From: Trifolium pratense
Taxonomy: Eukaryota > Streptophyta > Magnoliopsida > Fabales > Fabaceae
Length of the DNA stretch: 64,000 bases
Reading direction: 5' to 3'
Assembly (NCBI RefSeq): GCF_020283565.1
Contig: NC_060059.1
Span: 6,393,501-6,457,500, forward strand
Shown here in pieces: positions 25,481 through 36,675 of this stretch; within the stretch, counting starts at the first letter, position 1; the number at the start of each line of letters is the position of its first letter. The notes under the pieces are model-generated. The model saw only the letters and a program-made list of their open reading frames with translations, was not told the DNA's origin and did no database searches. The translations under genes were made by a program, and so were the position numbers.

Positions 25481-25819
25481 GATTTTTGATAGAGATTAGT
25501 CATTATTAACGGTGATGAAAAAAAAGTCAAATGTACCAATTTTAAGCTTGTGTGGCTGGGAGAGCTGTTTAAGATGCATTTTGGCGTATGGTGTAGTGAT
25601 TTTTGTTTGACTTTGGGACTGCCGTTTTGGTTGTGATATTATGAAAATTGTATTAATAGATTTTCTTAAAACCGTAATTTATATTCAGTATAAAACCAAG
25701 ACAACTAAACCACATTAAATTGGATTGGATTGAATTTTTAAAATGAAACATTAAATATGTTTTTTGGTCCCTATAGTTTTTTAGAATTTTTGTTTTAGAT
25801 CATGAAGTTTCATCGGTCA

Positions 25820-26132
25820 ATGTTTTTAGTCCATACTTTTCATTCAACTAGTGCGTACCATTTGAAATTTTAATTTTAATTTTTGCGGTCATGATTAGTA
25901 TATTATATGAATATTTGTTACAAAAATTTAATTTTTTTTAATAAAAGATGAATTAAATATGAATTTTTTAAATTTTTGCACATAAAAATTCATAAATAAT
26001 TCATCTTATGTTAAAAAATTCTAAATTTTTATCGGAGATGTTCATATAATATTATAAACACGAATACAAAAAATTATTCAAAAATATAAAAGTATACACA
26101 AGTTGAATGAAAAATATGGACTAAAAACATTA
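25820..26132. mobile_element. Foldback MITE upstream of SPPL1
   Basis: The left end TTTTTAGTCCATACTTTTC (with CATTCAACT) is the near reverse complement of the right end. A second inverted pair, around ATGAATTAAATATGAA and its partner near 25985-26010, makes the whole segment able to fold. Non-coding; exact borders uncertain. Confidence 0.55.
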
Positions 26133-26359
26133 ACTAATAAAAATATTTGTTTCTCTCCACAAATTTTAATTAAAGATAATTCTTATTTTTTTATATTTTA
26201 TTTTGTTGTGCACCGAATCTGACCCCTTCATCTAATAAAAAAAGAAAGAATCTGACCCCTTCATGATATAACAGAAGAGAAAATCCAAAAAATGGCGAAA
26301 TTTGGAAAGAAAGTAAAATAGAGGGGTGAAAATGAAAATAGAGATAGAGTAACATTCAC

Positions 26360-27054
26360 TTCACACTCTGATGAAAAAGTGTAGCATCATCGTTTCAGCA
26401 CAGAGAAATCAAAGAGGTCTCTCAAACCTCTTTCAACAGTCCAAGGTTAGTCTTTTCCCAAAACCCTAATTTCCCAAATTTCAATTTCTTTCCCTTTTCA
26501 GATCATGCCTTTAATCTTCCTATTCAATTTTTATCGATTCTTGCAAAATCTTTTACTCACCGATTCAATTTTTTTACTTTTGCGCTTTTGGTACATGTTA
26601 GTGCGCGTTGTTTCTTTCTTTAATCGCGAGAAAGAAAATTTATGGTTGATTAGAGTTTCTTAGTACATTATTTGGCTTAATTTCTATGTTGAAAGAAAAC
26701 ATAGATCATCAATTTAGGTTAAATGAAATTGTAATTTCAATTTTTCTCTGTTGGTTTCGTTTGCTTTAGATAGCTCAAAATGTAAAAAAATGTTCAATTT
26801 GGTTGTAGTAATGCAAAATAGACCAAAAGGATTCATAAAGGAGTGATTTTTCATTTTAATTAATTTACTTAGTTTTCAATAAATTATGTCCATGTGTTTA
26901 CAAGCTTCATTTCTATTTCTATATGCAGGTTGCACGGTTTTAACTGTTTAGGTTTTTGCATTCTAAGGTAAAAAACTGTGCAGCTTTGGTTGCAAAGTTA
27001 TAGTTGCTTGGTTGTGTTTCTATGCATGAAAGTTGGATTTAAAGATAATTGTAG
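26360..27054 (+). promoter_or_regulatory. SPPL1 5' untranslated region with intron
   Basis: A leader exon appears to end at 26445 (CCAAG before GTTAGT). It is joined to sequence from 26929 onward after ATATGCAG, leaving a roughly 480 bp leader intron. A further donor-like AAG|GTAAAA lies near 26967. No upstream in-frame start competes with 27055. Confidence 0.55.
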
Positions 27055-30000
27055 ATGGAATCCCTTTCGAGACTTCTGTATTTGCTAGAGCCTGCGCCCT
27101 TCACACTAATCGTCACAGCTGTAGCTGTGACATTTGGATCAGCTTTTCGAGCTCTAAATTATGGGAAAGAAATGGAGCGTAATCGGGATATGTCAGAAGC
27201 ATCGATTACATTGGATAGGTCCCAAGCATTGATGATTCCAGTTATGAGCTCTTTTAGTTTGCTTCTGATGTTCTACTTGTTCAAATCTCTCTCGCAGTTT
27301 CTCACAGCATTCACTGCCATTGCTGCTGCATCGTCCCTTTTCTTCTGTCTGTCTCCTTATGCTGCTTATTTGAAGACGCATTTTGGTTTGGCTGATCCTT
27401 TTGTTTCACGCTGTTGCTCAAAATCTTTTACACGAATCCAAGGAATACTATTGTTTACATGCTCTTTTATAGTGGTTGCCTGGCTTATTTCTGGCCATTG
27501 GATACTGAACAATCTGTTAGGCATATCTATATGCATTGCATTTGTAAGCCATGTTCGTCTTCCAAACATCAAGATTTGTGCAATGCTCCTCCTTTGTCTA
27601 TTTGTATATGACATTTTCTGGGTTTTCTACTCTGAAAGAATTTTCGGGAAAAATGTCATGGTATCAGTGGCAACAAAGCAAGCAACAAATCCTATGCACA
27701 CAGTTGCTAGTAGTTTAAGTCTTCCTGGGTTGCAACTAATAACAAAGAAATTGGAGTTACCTGTAAAGATTGTCTTTCCAAGAAATTTGTTGGGCGGTGT
27801 TGTTCCAGGACAGAGTGCATCGGACTTCATGATGCTAGGTTTAGGGGACATGGTATCATATTCTCACCCTCTAAGATGTGGAGTATTACTATACGACTCT
27901 ATGTGTTAACTGTTTCTAAAGTTTAGACTGTCCTTTTATTGTTTAATTCAAATGAAATAGTATGTTTCATTTACTGATTTGCACTTTTCTTTCTTGTTTT
28001 GTTTTCTTGCTAAATAATGTTTTGTTAAGTATTATGCTAGGTTTAGGGGACATGGTATTACATTCTTACCCTCTAAGATGTATCACTATACGAATCTATG
28101 TGTAACTGTTTTGTTAAGTATTATGCTAGGTTTAGGGGACATGGTATTAATTGCTTAGTTCAAATGAAATAGTATGTTGCATTTAGTGATGTGCACTTTT
28201 CTTCCTTGTTTTCTTGCTAAACTATGTTTTGTTAAGTATTATGCGGGTTGTGTGGATTTTCACTTATTATGATTTTTGAATCCCTTCATGGTGTAATATT
28301 CTGTCATATATCATGCAAGAGCAGTGATAAAAGAACGTGACATAAAAAAACAGACTGTCAGCGTTCACTATACTGAAGATTTTACTGTAACCTCCTCTCT
28401 TTCCCCTTTTCTCCAACTTCTCCCGCATCAAAATGGTTGAATAGGACATATTCTGCCAAATTGGTTTGATTTAAGTGAAATTTCTGCTTTGAGTTATGGA
28501 ATAATTAAATAGGGCATATTGTGATAAAATTGTTGTGTGTGTTTCGGTGTATCACATGTGTTTGCTTATACACCATCAAATGCTTTGGTTTAAAGCTTTA
28601 AACATCATTATAGTTCTGTGTCAAACTTAAGCTAACCTTGATTTCAATAAATTTTGATAGTCTTGCTTCTTCAAAGCTTGTGTGTTTGGTTTTTCATGAT
28701 TTTTGCTTATCTTTTTGCAGGCTATCCCAGGCATGTTCCTGGCTTTGGTCCTCTGCTTTGATTATCGCAAGAGCAGGGATACAATAAATCTCACTGAGTT
28801 ACATTCTTCAAAGGGGCAAAAATACATATGGTATGCGCTGCCTGGATATGCCATTGGTCTGATAACTGCTTTGGCAGCTGGTGTCTTGACTCAATCACCT
28901 CAACCTGCACTCCTTTATCTGGTAATTCTGTTTGTTTTTTTTTTTTGTCATTGTATAAGTTATATTGTCATCCATACTTTCCAATTCTGATTAATAATTT
29001 ATTCTATAACTTTTGTTATTACTTTCAATTGTCATATTTTGTTTATACTATGGGATAAGTTGTTTATAGAACAGATTAATGAAAGTAGTCACAGTTATTG
29101 CTTATTCTACATAACTTCAATTTTTAACTATTTATTTCTCTTTCCAGTTTATAAGAACACTAGTAACTTGAAGGATTTCTCTTTATATGTTCATACTGAA
29201 CTGAAATACCGTGTTATAGTTGAGCACATTATTTTGTAGGGATAAATAAGTCAAAATTTTGAATTTTTGTAGTACGATATCTGGATATTCATTCACCCGT
29301 CCGTTAATTCTGTCAAGCTATTTCCTCAGTTTCCTCTCCTCTCTTTTATTATTTATTACTTATTACTGCATATATAGCTATGATGTTCATGGGCCATGTG
29401 TGTAACTCCTGCTCCTTGTGTAAAAGTGGGTTTTGATATTCTTTCTAGGTTCATATTGATAAAAGATATGGTGGGTATGATTGTGGTTTTAGCCAAGTTT
29501 TCGTTGGAGGATTAAATTGAAATTGGTGAACATTCTTTTTCTGATTCATTAGGGGAGAATTTCTTTGATATATACATGGTTTATGTTGAATCTGTACACT
29601 GAGGCACTGAGCCATTTGATACATGCAATTTGTTTGTCTAAATCTGTTTACTTGGACCCTTATCAGATGTTGTCAAAAGTCAAAACAACCGTCACCTTTT
29701 GTCCGGTGCATAAACTACATATTACATTATATACCTCATATTGATGTATACGGCATACCTGCTTCTAAGTTATTTGTTTGGTTGAGTTTCAAACCATCCA
29801 ATACACCATCCATGGTCTTGACTCTTGTGTCCTCATGGTCATGATTGTCAATGAAGCTCTGTTCTCAAGAGTCTAGTACATTCTTCATTTACCTGTTCAT
29901 CTCATGCAATGTAAATATCCATCTCATTTTCCCATCCCATTTTGCATCCTATATTAAGTTGATTTTTTTTGGTAGTTGGGGTGAGGGAGTAGAGTGATAA

Positions 30001-30250
30001 GAGTTTGATCACTACCCCAAACATAATATTAACAATACTAACATTTGTTGTTTAAAATAGAAGGTGAACTTCTCCATAACCCAACTGTTTGGTTTCACTC
30101 GTAACAAAGTTCTTTTTTCTTTTGTTTATGTAGGTGCCTTCTACCTTGGGACCTGTAATTGTGATCTCTTGGATGAAAAATGAGTTACTTGAGTTGTGGG
30201 AAGGTAACATTCCAAATTTCAATGATAAGGACCGTGAAGTAGAAGTTTAG
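27055..30250 (+). CDS. SPPL1: Signal peptide peptidase-like aspartic protease (371 aa)
   Basis: Multi-pass intramembrane aspartyl protease (GxGD family, MEROPS A22B) that cuts transmembrane segments of other membrane proteins. Three coding exons: 27055-27852, 28721-28921 and 30134-30250 (798+201+117 nt), all phase 0. The catalytic pair is visible: Tyr185-Asp186 in VYDIFW and Gly262-Asp265 in GLGD, plus the PAL motif at 328-330 in QPALLYL. Several hydrophobic segments alternate with short loops, as the family requires. The length, the N-terminal MESLSRLLYLLEPAP and the overall match point to the plant SPPL1/SPPL2 subgroup, which lacks the long luminal PA domain. Exon 1 stops directly after GLGDM, so the catalytic motif abuts the donor. 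Partial copies of this exon end sit in the following intron. Confidence 0.94.
28034..28147 (+). repeat. Two partial copies of SPPL1 exon 1 end inside intron 1
   Basis: ATGCTAGGTTTAGGGGACAT, the last coding bases of exon 1 (27832-27851), recurs at 28034 and 28123, each followed by a GGTATTA variant of the original donor. Flanking bases such as ACCCTCTAAGATG and CTATGTGT are also repeated, as are TTTTGTTAAGTATTATG and CAAATGAAATAGTATGTT. These are short segmental duplications, not separate exons in the model. Confidence 0.85.
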
Positions 30251-32640
30251 TTTGTTAACTGGTGGTTTTATAGCCATAAAGAAAGTTGTAAATTCACTGA
30301 GAATCTTTAATCATGCACTCACCAAGAAAATTGGCATTAAATGTTCAAGTTGGTATGCCTTGAATCTTGATGTTTTTATTCATACACCATAAAATAAAAG
30401 TAAAGATGAAAATTACATGCCTGTGTTGGAAAAGATAAAATTGAAGTTGTTTATTTTCCAATTAACAAGTTTTTTTCAAACCCTTACTATGCCAAACTAC
30501 TTAGGGCTAATGAAAACCGAAGATGACCACCGAACACAACCTAAATGATGCATATCATGAGGCAACCAAATAAATTATAGCATGATTTCAGTCTGCATAC
30601 AATTTATGTGTATTAGGAAATACCAAAGTTGTAAGAGTGCTGCTTTCCCATCTTTGTTATTAATATGTGTTTGGAAGTGCATATATGGACTTCACAAATG
30701 ATCTGAAAGCATGTATTCAAACATGTAAAATTGGGTGTTTTTTATGCATGCTTTTGAGATGATGTTGGTTGTGGTACACCAAACATCAACCTCAATATCA
30801 TCATTTGCAAACTCCAATTTTTTCGTTCTTTATCTAGTAACAACTGCAAAACTGATAAATCCAAAACTGCCTGAGTGGTGCCTTATGCAACTTAAGTAAC
30901 TCCTTTTTTATCCCAGAGATCGCGATTACTCAATGCCTGGTTCCTCAAGTCGAGCTCAAAGTGTAGTGTAGAGTGATTTAAGTATACTTTAGTTGAGTTG
31001 TTGCTTTACTATGAGTTAAAATATGAGCAAGGATTACAAGATAAGCTTTAATATCTTTGAGTTTTTGTCCCTTTTCGCATGCTTTATTTTTTATGGTTCT
31101 CTTGAATATCCTATCCTGCATGCATTTGTTCTATGACTTATATAGTATGTCAAATGTGTATCAACTAGTTGATAATATAGCATAACATGTAAAGAAATAA
31201 TTTCAAATTGCTTTGTATGTCAAATATGTAATTCCAAAAAGGTCAAACCACTTGTACTCGTACCAATTATATTATTTTGCCATCAAATATCATCACTTCA
31301 ATTGGTAATATAAACTAACAAGTTATTAAAAATATAATTGTATTAGGTTCACACTATTCTACAACTAGTTATTAATAATAGGTTTGTACTATGATGCACA
31401 CGATATGTACTTTTAGTACTCCCTTTGGTCTCTAATTAAGTTAGAACTTAGAAGAGTGTCATATTCAATCCATATATATTTTTTATTTCAAGTATATACA
31501 CACATTATTCATAAAAAAAAAAATGTATGTTTAGTATAGATACGCGCAACAAATTATTATAACATAATAATAACATAATTTAAATCTGCTACCTGTTATC
31601 AATCAATATAAGTCCTTGCCTTAATGAAGCATGCCAGCTAGATAAGCCAAAATTTTATATATGAAAATTCACGTTTGTAGCTGCTTGTGATTGAGACTTA
31701 AATTACAGAATAATCAATATTCAATCATTGTGGTTCGATTCAGATACCCACCAAGTTATATATAATTTCCAGCATATATGTGTTTTGGACTTCACTTACA
31801 TACGATATAGATTTAATTAATTTCATTAGTACAACGCGCACAAAACAATTTACATATATAAATTGATCATTCTGTTCAATTCCTATAACCTCCTAAATCC
31901 TAATGCGAATATGGTTAAAAAATAAATAATAGTATAATTAACACTTTTGTCAAAAATAATAATTAACAATTCAATGGTGGAGTAGCTCTATTGTTTTTGC
32001 TTCTTTTTAAATGCTTTGGACTTATCATCCATATAATGTAGATTATTTGCTATACTATGGAAGTGAATGTAAAACGAATATAAATCAGATATATTAGTTA
32101 TTTAATAAATATAAAAAAAATAATTTTTTATTTATAATAGTGATAAAAAAAATAGTAAGTAAATATTTAAACCTACAAATCATAAAATAATCGTAATGTG
32201 GCAGCTTAGAAGCAAACATTATATATCCGTCGTCATCAAACATAAACTAAGTGCCATATTGGATGTCACTTAGGATTCAGTTGCACATTTGACCTTCAAC
32301 CATTGGATTTTACTATTGTCTATTTTCGTATTATCATTATTTTAGTCGATTCTTACTAAGTCTACTTAGGATATTAATTTAATACCGATATTTGATAGCA
32401 ATCTATAACTCGTATTTGGATTCAAAATATCTACGTAAATAACAATTAATTTATTATTATTAATAATATATGTACTATGTATTATGTGTAACAAGAATGA
32501 ACATAAATTATTAATTAGGAACTAACAATTTACGGGGCCGTTCTTGAGATGTTGGGTGCGATATTGAATGCCCTATATAAGTTATAATTTTGGGGTCATG
32601 TAGTCAAAGATTATATTGTTAACATGAAACTTTTGATAGT
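30251..32640. other. Intergenic DNA, no gene seen
   Basis: AT-rich DNA downstream of SPPL1. A Stowaway-like left end (ACTCCCTTTGGTCTC) appears near 31419 without a matching right end. No sustained coding region, RNA gene or complete element was recognised. Confidence 0.45.
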
Positions 32641-32689
32641 TAAAAATAATATGACCCATAAGAATTCCTCTTGTTGTGAGCACACGGAT

Positions 32690-32745
32690 TGCACGCACGC
32701 ACACGCAAGTGCACGTACGTGCGCACACACTAAGTAAAGAGAAAA
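32690..32745. repeat. Direct repeat left of the GH28/subtilase mosaic
   Basis: An ACGC/ACAC-rich run continuing into CTAAGTAAAG. An imperfect copy in the same orientation, also ending in GCTAAGTAAAA, stands at 33944-33999. The shared non-repetitive CTAAGTAAA tail argues that the pair is a true duplication rather than two independent microsatellites. Confidence 0.65.
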
Positions 32746-33473
32746 TCGTGCCCCTAACACAAAATTTTGGCGCTGTTGGTGATGGAAAAACCCTTAACAC
32801 AAAGGCATTTAACTCTGCAATAACCAAACTTAGCCAATATGCAAATGATGGTGGCGCAACGCTTATTGTTCCGCCAGGTAAATGGTTAACCGGAAGCTTC
32901 AATCTCACAAGCCATTTCACTTTTTTTCTCCAAAAGGATGCTGTCATTCTTGCATCTCAGGTATAAATTACAATTTTCTCCGTTTCATTTGCATTGAATT
33001 TTTAAAGTATATGATCCTATTTAATTTTGTACTAGCATTTGAATAATTATATAATAATGTACTAAAGGGTCATTTTAATTAAACAGAATGAAGCAGATTG
33101 GCCTCAACTTCCTGTTTTACCCTCTTATGGAAGAGGAAGAGATGCACCAGCCGGAAGATATAGTAGTCTCATTTTCGGAACTCATCTCACTGATGTTATA
33201 ATTACCGGTAATTACTTAGTTGATAATGTAAAGATTAGGCATCATTAAACATTTTGTTTGTTAAGTTTATAGTATTTTTTTTCCTGACCTATTGGAATTT
33301 GTTCATAAGGTAATAATTTGACAATTGATGGACAAGGATCTGTTTGGTGGGAGAAGTTCAAAAAGGGTGAAATGAAACTTACTAGACCATACATGATTGA
33401 ACTCATGTACTCTGATCAAATCCAAATCTCAAATCTCAATTTGATCAATTCCCCTTATTGGTTTGTCCATCCA
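32740..33473 (+). pseudogene. Pectin-lyase-fold GH28 (polygalacturonase-like) fragment
   Basis: N-terminal part of a plant GH28-type protein in three exon-like pieces with good splice sites: to 32960, 33087-33207 and 33310 to about 33473. Family blocks are clear: FGAVGDGKTLNTKAFNSAI, PPGKWLTGSFNLTSHF, LPSYGRGRD, SLIFGTHLTDVIITG, TIDGQGSVWWEKF, and RPYMIELMYSD. It stops at NSPYWFVHP, before the catalytic NTDG, DD and GHG motifs, where the sequence jumps to a local repeat and then to subtilase-like coding sequence. No clear start codon or signal peptide remains. Broken gene. Confidence 0.85.
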
Positions 33474-33506
33474 AATCTCAAATCTCAATTTGATCAATTC
33501 CCCTTA
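33421..33506 (+). repeat. Tandem 37 bp duplication at the mosaic junction
   Basis: TCCAAATCTCAAATCTCAAT and the following 17 bases occur twice, starting at 33421 and 33470. The 49 bp offset is not a multiple of three, so the second copy shifts the frame exactly where the GH28 similarity ends. Confidence 0.9.
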
Positions 33507-33832
33507 ATACAACAACTTTGCAACTACTAACTAGGGATTACAACACTTGCTCCAACACAATACACACATCAACAAGGGATTTAAACTACCCCTCAGTTGC
33601 TTTAAAGGCCCCAAGCCCTAAACAACATTTCAATGGAAGTTTTCGAAGGATAGTCACAAATGTTGGATTACCTGTCTCTACATATAGAGCAATTGCGACA
33701 GCTCCAAAAGGATTAAAAAAATTGGTGAATCCTAATGTTTTGTCATTCACTTCATTGGGCGAAACAAAGACTTTTATTCTCACTGTAGATGGTGCAATGG
33801 AGGAAGCATTTAGGTCAACATCTTTGATTTAG
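33507..33832 (+). pseudogene. Plant subtilase C-terminal fragment
   Basis: Encodes the end of a subtilisin-like protease (S8A): LQLLTRDYNTCS, then DLNYPSVALKAP, GSFRRIVTNVG, STYRAIATAPKGL and VNPNVLSFTSLGE. These are the boundary of the catalytic domain and the fibronectin-III-like C-terminal domain of plant subtilases. The catalytic residues are absent and the last strand is lost before a stop at about 33830. It lies directly behind the GH28 fragment on the same strand, making an unnatural mosaic. Confidence 0.85.
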
Positions 33833-33943
33833 GAACAGGGCTATTCCTGAGACGTTTTAATTCTTCAAATGAATTTCACTATCAAGATCATAAAAATCAT
33901 AAGAGTATAAGTCTATTTTAAAATTTATTTATTTTAACATATG

Positions 33944-33999
33944 GACGCACGCACGCACGCACACACGAGTGCACGCACGCACATACACGCTAAGTAAAA
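33944..33999. repeat. Direct repeat right of the GH28/subtilase mosaic
   Basis: Partner of the repeat at 32690-32745, same orientation: CACGCACGCACACACGAGTG, then CACGCAC units and GCTAAGTAAAA. Together they bracket about 1.2 kb of captured gene fragments. Confidence 0.65.
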
Positions 34000-34377
34000 T
34001 AAAAATTGGTACCTTTTGCGGTCGCTCCTCTCAAACACCCTCTGGAACCCTCGTGATAACTCATTTATGAATTCATCTGCGAATCCATTTATGAATCATT
34101 GAATTAATCGCTAGAAGAAAGAGTGGAGGATGATGAATTGTCCTAGGAAAGGAAAAAAAAAGGAATCTCTTTTCTTTGATAGATAATATACCGAAGATTT
34201 TACTAGATTGAAACGTGAAATGGAAGAATCTTATTCCAACAACTTTACTCATACACTTTTTTTAATCAATTTTCACTCATTTACAATCTGGATCCATCTA
34301 TTTTAAAATTGGAAAATATAGACTTTGTCTTTAAAATTATTTAAGAAATTCTCACTATTTAGTTTTGTTGAGCTTTA
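34000..34377. other. Non-coding DNA
   Basis: No gene or element recognised between the mosaic and the foldback element. Confidence 0.4.
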
Positions 34378-35212
34378 ATAGAATAGGCCAAAGTAGTTTA
34401 AGGATTATGACGAGTCATGTTTTCTAAAAGGATTTAGATAAATCCAAATTAATGACTCTTGATTAGTTTGTTAGGATATCAATGCTATAAATAAAGATAT
34501 CGGTGAACGTAATAATCAAGTACTAAAAATAAATGAAGAAATTAGTATGTTAGTTTAGTGTAGTTTTTAGTCTCTTTTAACGATACTCTCTTCCATTAGT
34601 GAACAACTAACAAGTTTATTATAATTGGTTCTTTCATTGCCATGGATTCCCCTCCCTACCATTGACAACATTCATACCTTGTTGAAACCACAATCCTATC
34701 AACAACCTACCCAAATCAACCCTTCCCACATCCATGACAATATTCGATCTAGTCTCTAGCAACTCTTACACTCCTAACGAGAACACCAATTATAATGAAT
34801 AATTTTTTAGTTGTTCATTAATGGAGAAGAATATTACTAAGGGTCATGTTAACATGTGCATCAAGGGCACATGTTAAGGTATCTAAAAATAGAAATATGC
34901 ATTAAAAAATTTAATGTTTAAAAAGTATAATGCACAAGTTACAAGAGAATATTACTACATTTGTATTCTTAACATGTGCCCTCAATGCACATGTTAACAT
35001 TTTCCTATTACTAAAAGAGACTAAAAACTGCACTAAGCTAACAAAACTTACTTCTCCATTTATTTTGCTTAATTAATAGATTCATCAATGTCTTTATCTA
35101 TAACATTGGTATCCTGACAAACTGATCACGAGTCATTAAATTGGATCTATCTAGATCCTTCTAGAAAGCATGACTCATCATAATCCTTAAACTACTTCGG
35201 CCTATTCTATTC
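34378..35212. mobile_element. Large foldback element with inverted arms
   Basis: Left arm (34378 to about 34640) and right arm (about 34770-34840 plus 35015-35212) are reverse complements over some 260 bp. The outer ends share AATAGAATAGGCC and AAGTAGTTTAAGGATTATGA, and the inner parts share TTAGTGAACAACTAA and TTATAATTGG. The loop near 34641-34770 starts with an ATGG and reads like a short retroelement gag start. One reading is two copia-type LTRs in inverted orientation; another is a MULE-type foldback. The right arm is interrupted by the element at 34841-35005. Confidence 0.75.
34841..35005. mobile_element. Nested Mutator-like MITE with 9 bp target duplication
   Basis: A 165 bp element with inverted ends (left ATGTTAACATGTGCATCAAG with GGCACATGTTAA; right is the near reverse complement). 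It is flanked by a perfect 9 bp direct repeat TATTACTAA at 34832-34840 and 35006-35014. The 9 bp duplication is typical of Mutator superfamily elements. Removing one repeat plus the element restores the right arm of the surrounding foldback. Confidence 0.85.
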
Positions 35213-36675
35213 TCACGGACCTATATCGATTCATTACAAAATCATCGAGTGATATAACAATGTACAATATATATTTCAGAATTTTATATTTTCTTCATTT
35301 TAAGTTTAATATTTTTAAAATAATACTTTAATAACATGAAAAGTAAAATAATGATATTATTTCATATATGTATTGTCACATTTTAAGATTAGGCTACTAT
35401 TTTTGAATTTAGAAATAGAGTACTAAGTTCATTTAATTTAACCTCAATTTTTGTTCACCACTTTACTCCCCTCAAATCAACCTCAGATTCCTGTGTGATT
35501 TTGTGGAATAAAAAACAAAATTCTACAACTAAATATGAAGCATTGTTGAAGGAATATCTCAACCATTGTATTAGGGAAGAAAAATGTACTCTACGAGCAT
35601 GGCATATTCTTATCATGGGAAGTGGGAACCATTCAATTCAAACCACTCATTTTCTAACCAATAATGGCATTGCATTTTCATGCACACAAGCATAACACAA
35701 ACAAACAAATAACTACTTCAGTTATATGCTGCTATAACCACATAACACATTTATCATTTTCTTCTCCAAATCTTCATGATTGTATTTGTATCCTTGTCAA
35801 ATTTTCCTTTCTTTTCTATTTTTGTTCCTTTCTTCTCTCCTAGTGGTTTGAAACTGTTACAGTTAAAATAATCATAGACAAAGTCAAGTGCAATTGCTCT
35901 TCCTTTTGTAGTTGGTCCCCCACAATAGCAAAGTCATTTTTAGAGTAAACAATCATACTTTGTCACAATAGTCATCAAAATTATAAAAACAGAGTATTTA
36001 AATATGTTTTTGTTTGTAAATTTGGTTTTTGTTCTAGTGAACATAGAAATATTGCATTTTATATATAGAATTGAAGTTTGACTCAAATTTCTCACTTATT
36101 CACTTTAATAGATGAATTTCAATGAAATTACTAACAAAATGCATATAAAAGGTGGATGATCCAATCAGTAATTAATAGCAGGCGGTCCAGCAAATCGTGG
36201 AGGAGGCTATGATACCATCTTAGAATTGGATATTGGGTCTAACTTATTCTTACAAAATCGGCTTGTAAGGTGAGGATTGACTCTACTTTATAAACACATA
36301 TTGTCATCTCGCAACCGATGTGAGACTTGTTAACATAGACAAAATGATTATCGAAAAGTTGAGTAGTTCAGTTGATTTGAGTCAAAAATTAATAAACCAA
36401 AGTTCAAACCCTAACAAAGAAAAATAATACTAAAATTAAACAACTATATACCGACATTAGATATAAAAAAATTTAAAAAGGCAAAATGATTATTTAATGA
36501 TAGTTTTTCTCTTTTTCCAAAATATAAAAAAAATATTGAATAATCTTTTGTCCCAACTTGCAAGTGGTAGAACCATTATACTCTGTAAGCAATCTTCAAA
36601 CTTACCCATTTGCTCTTCACAAAGTTCCAATCTTTATCACTTTTGCATCAAACCCACAAACAGAACCTTCAGAAA
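35213..36675 (+). other. Upstream region of the NLP gene
   Basis: Mostly AT-rich. About 36190-36345 is another copy of the dispersed repeat at 4555-4715 (TGATACCATCTTAGAATTGG, ACAAAATCGGCTTGTAAGG). The last 150 bases are probably the 5' untranslated region of the NLP gene. A short open frame at 35495-35695 was not recognised and is not called. Confidence 0.4.
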
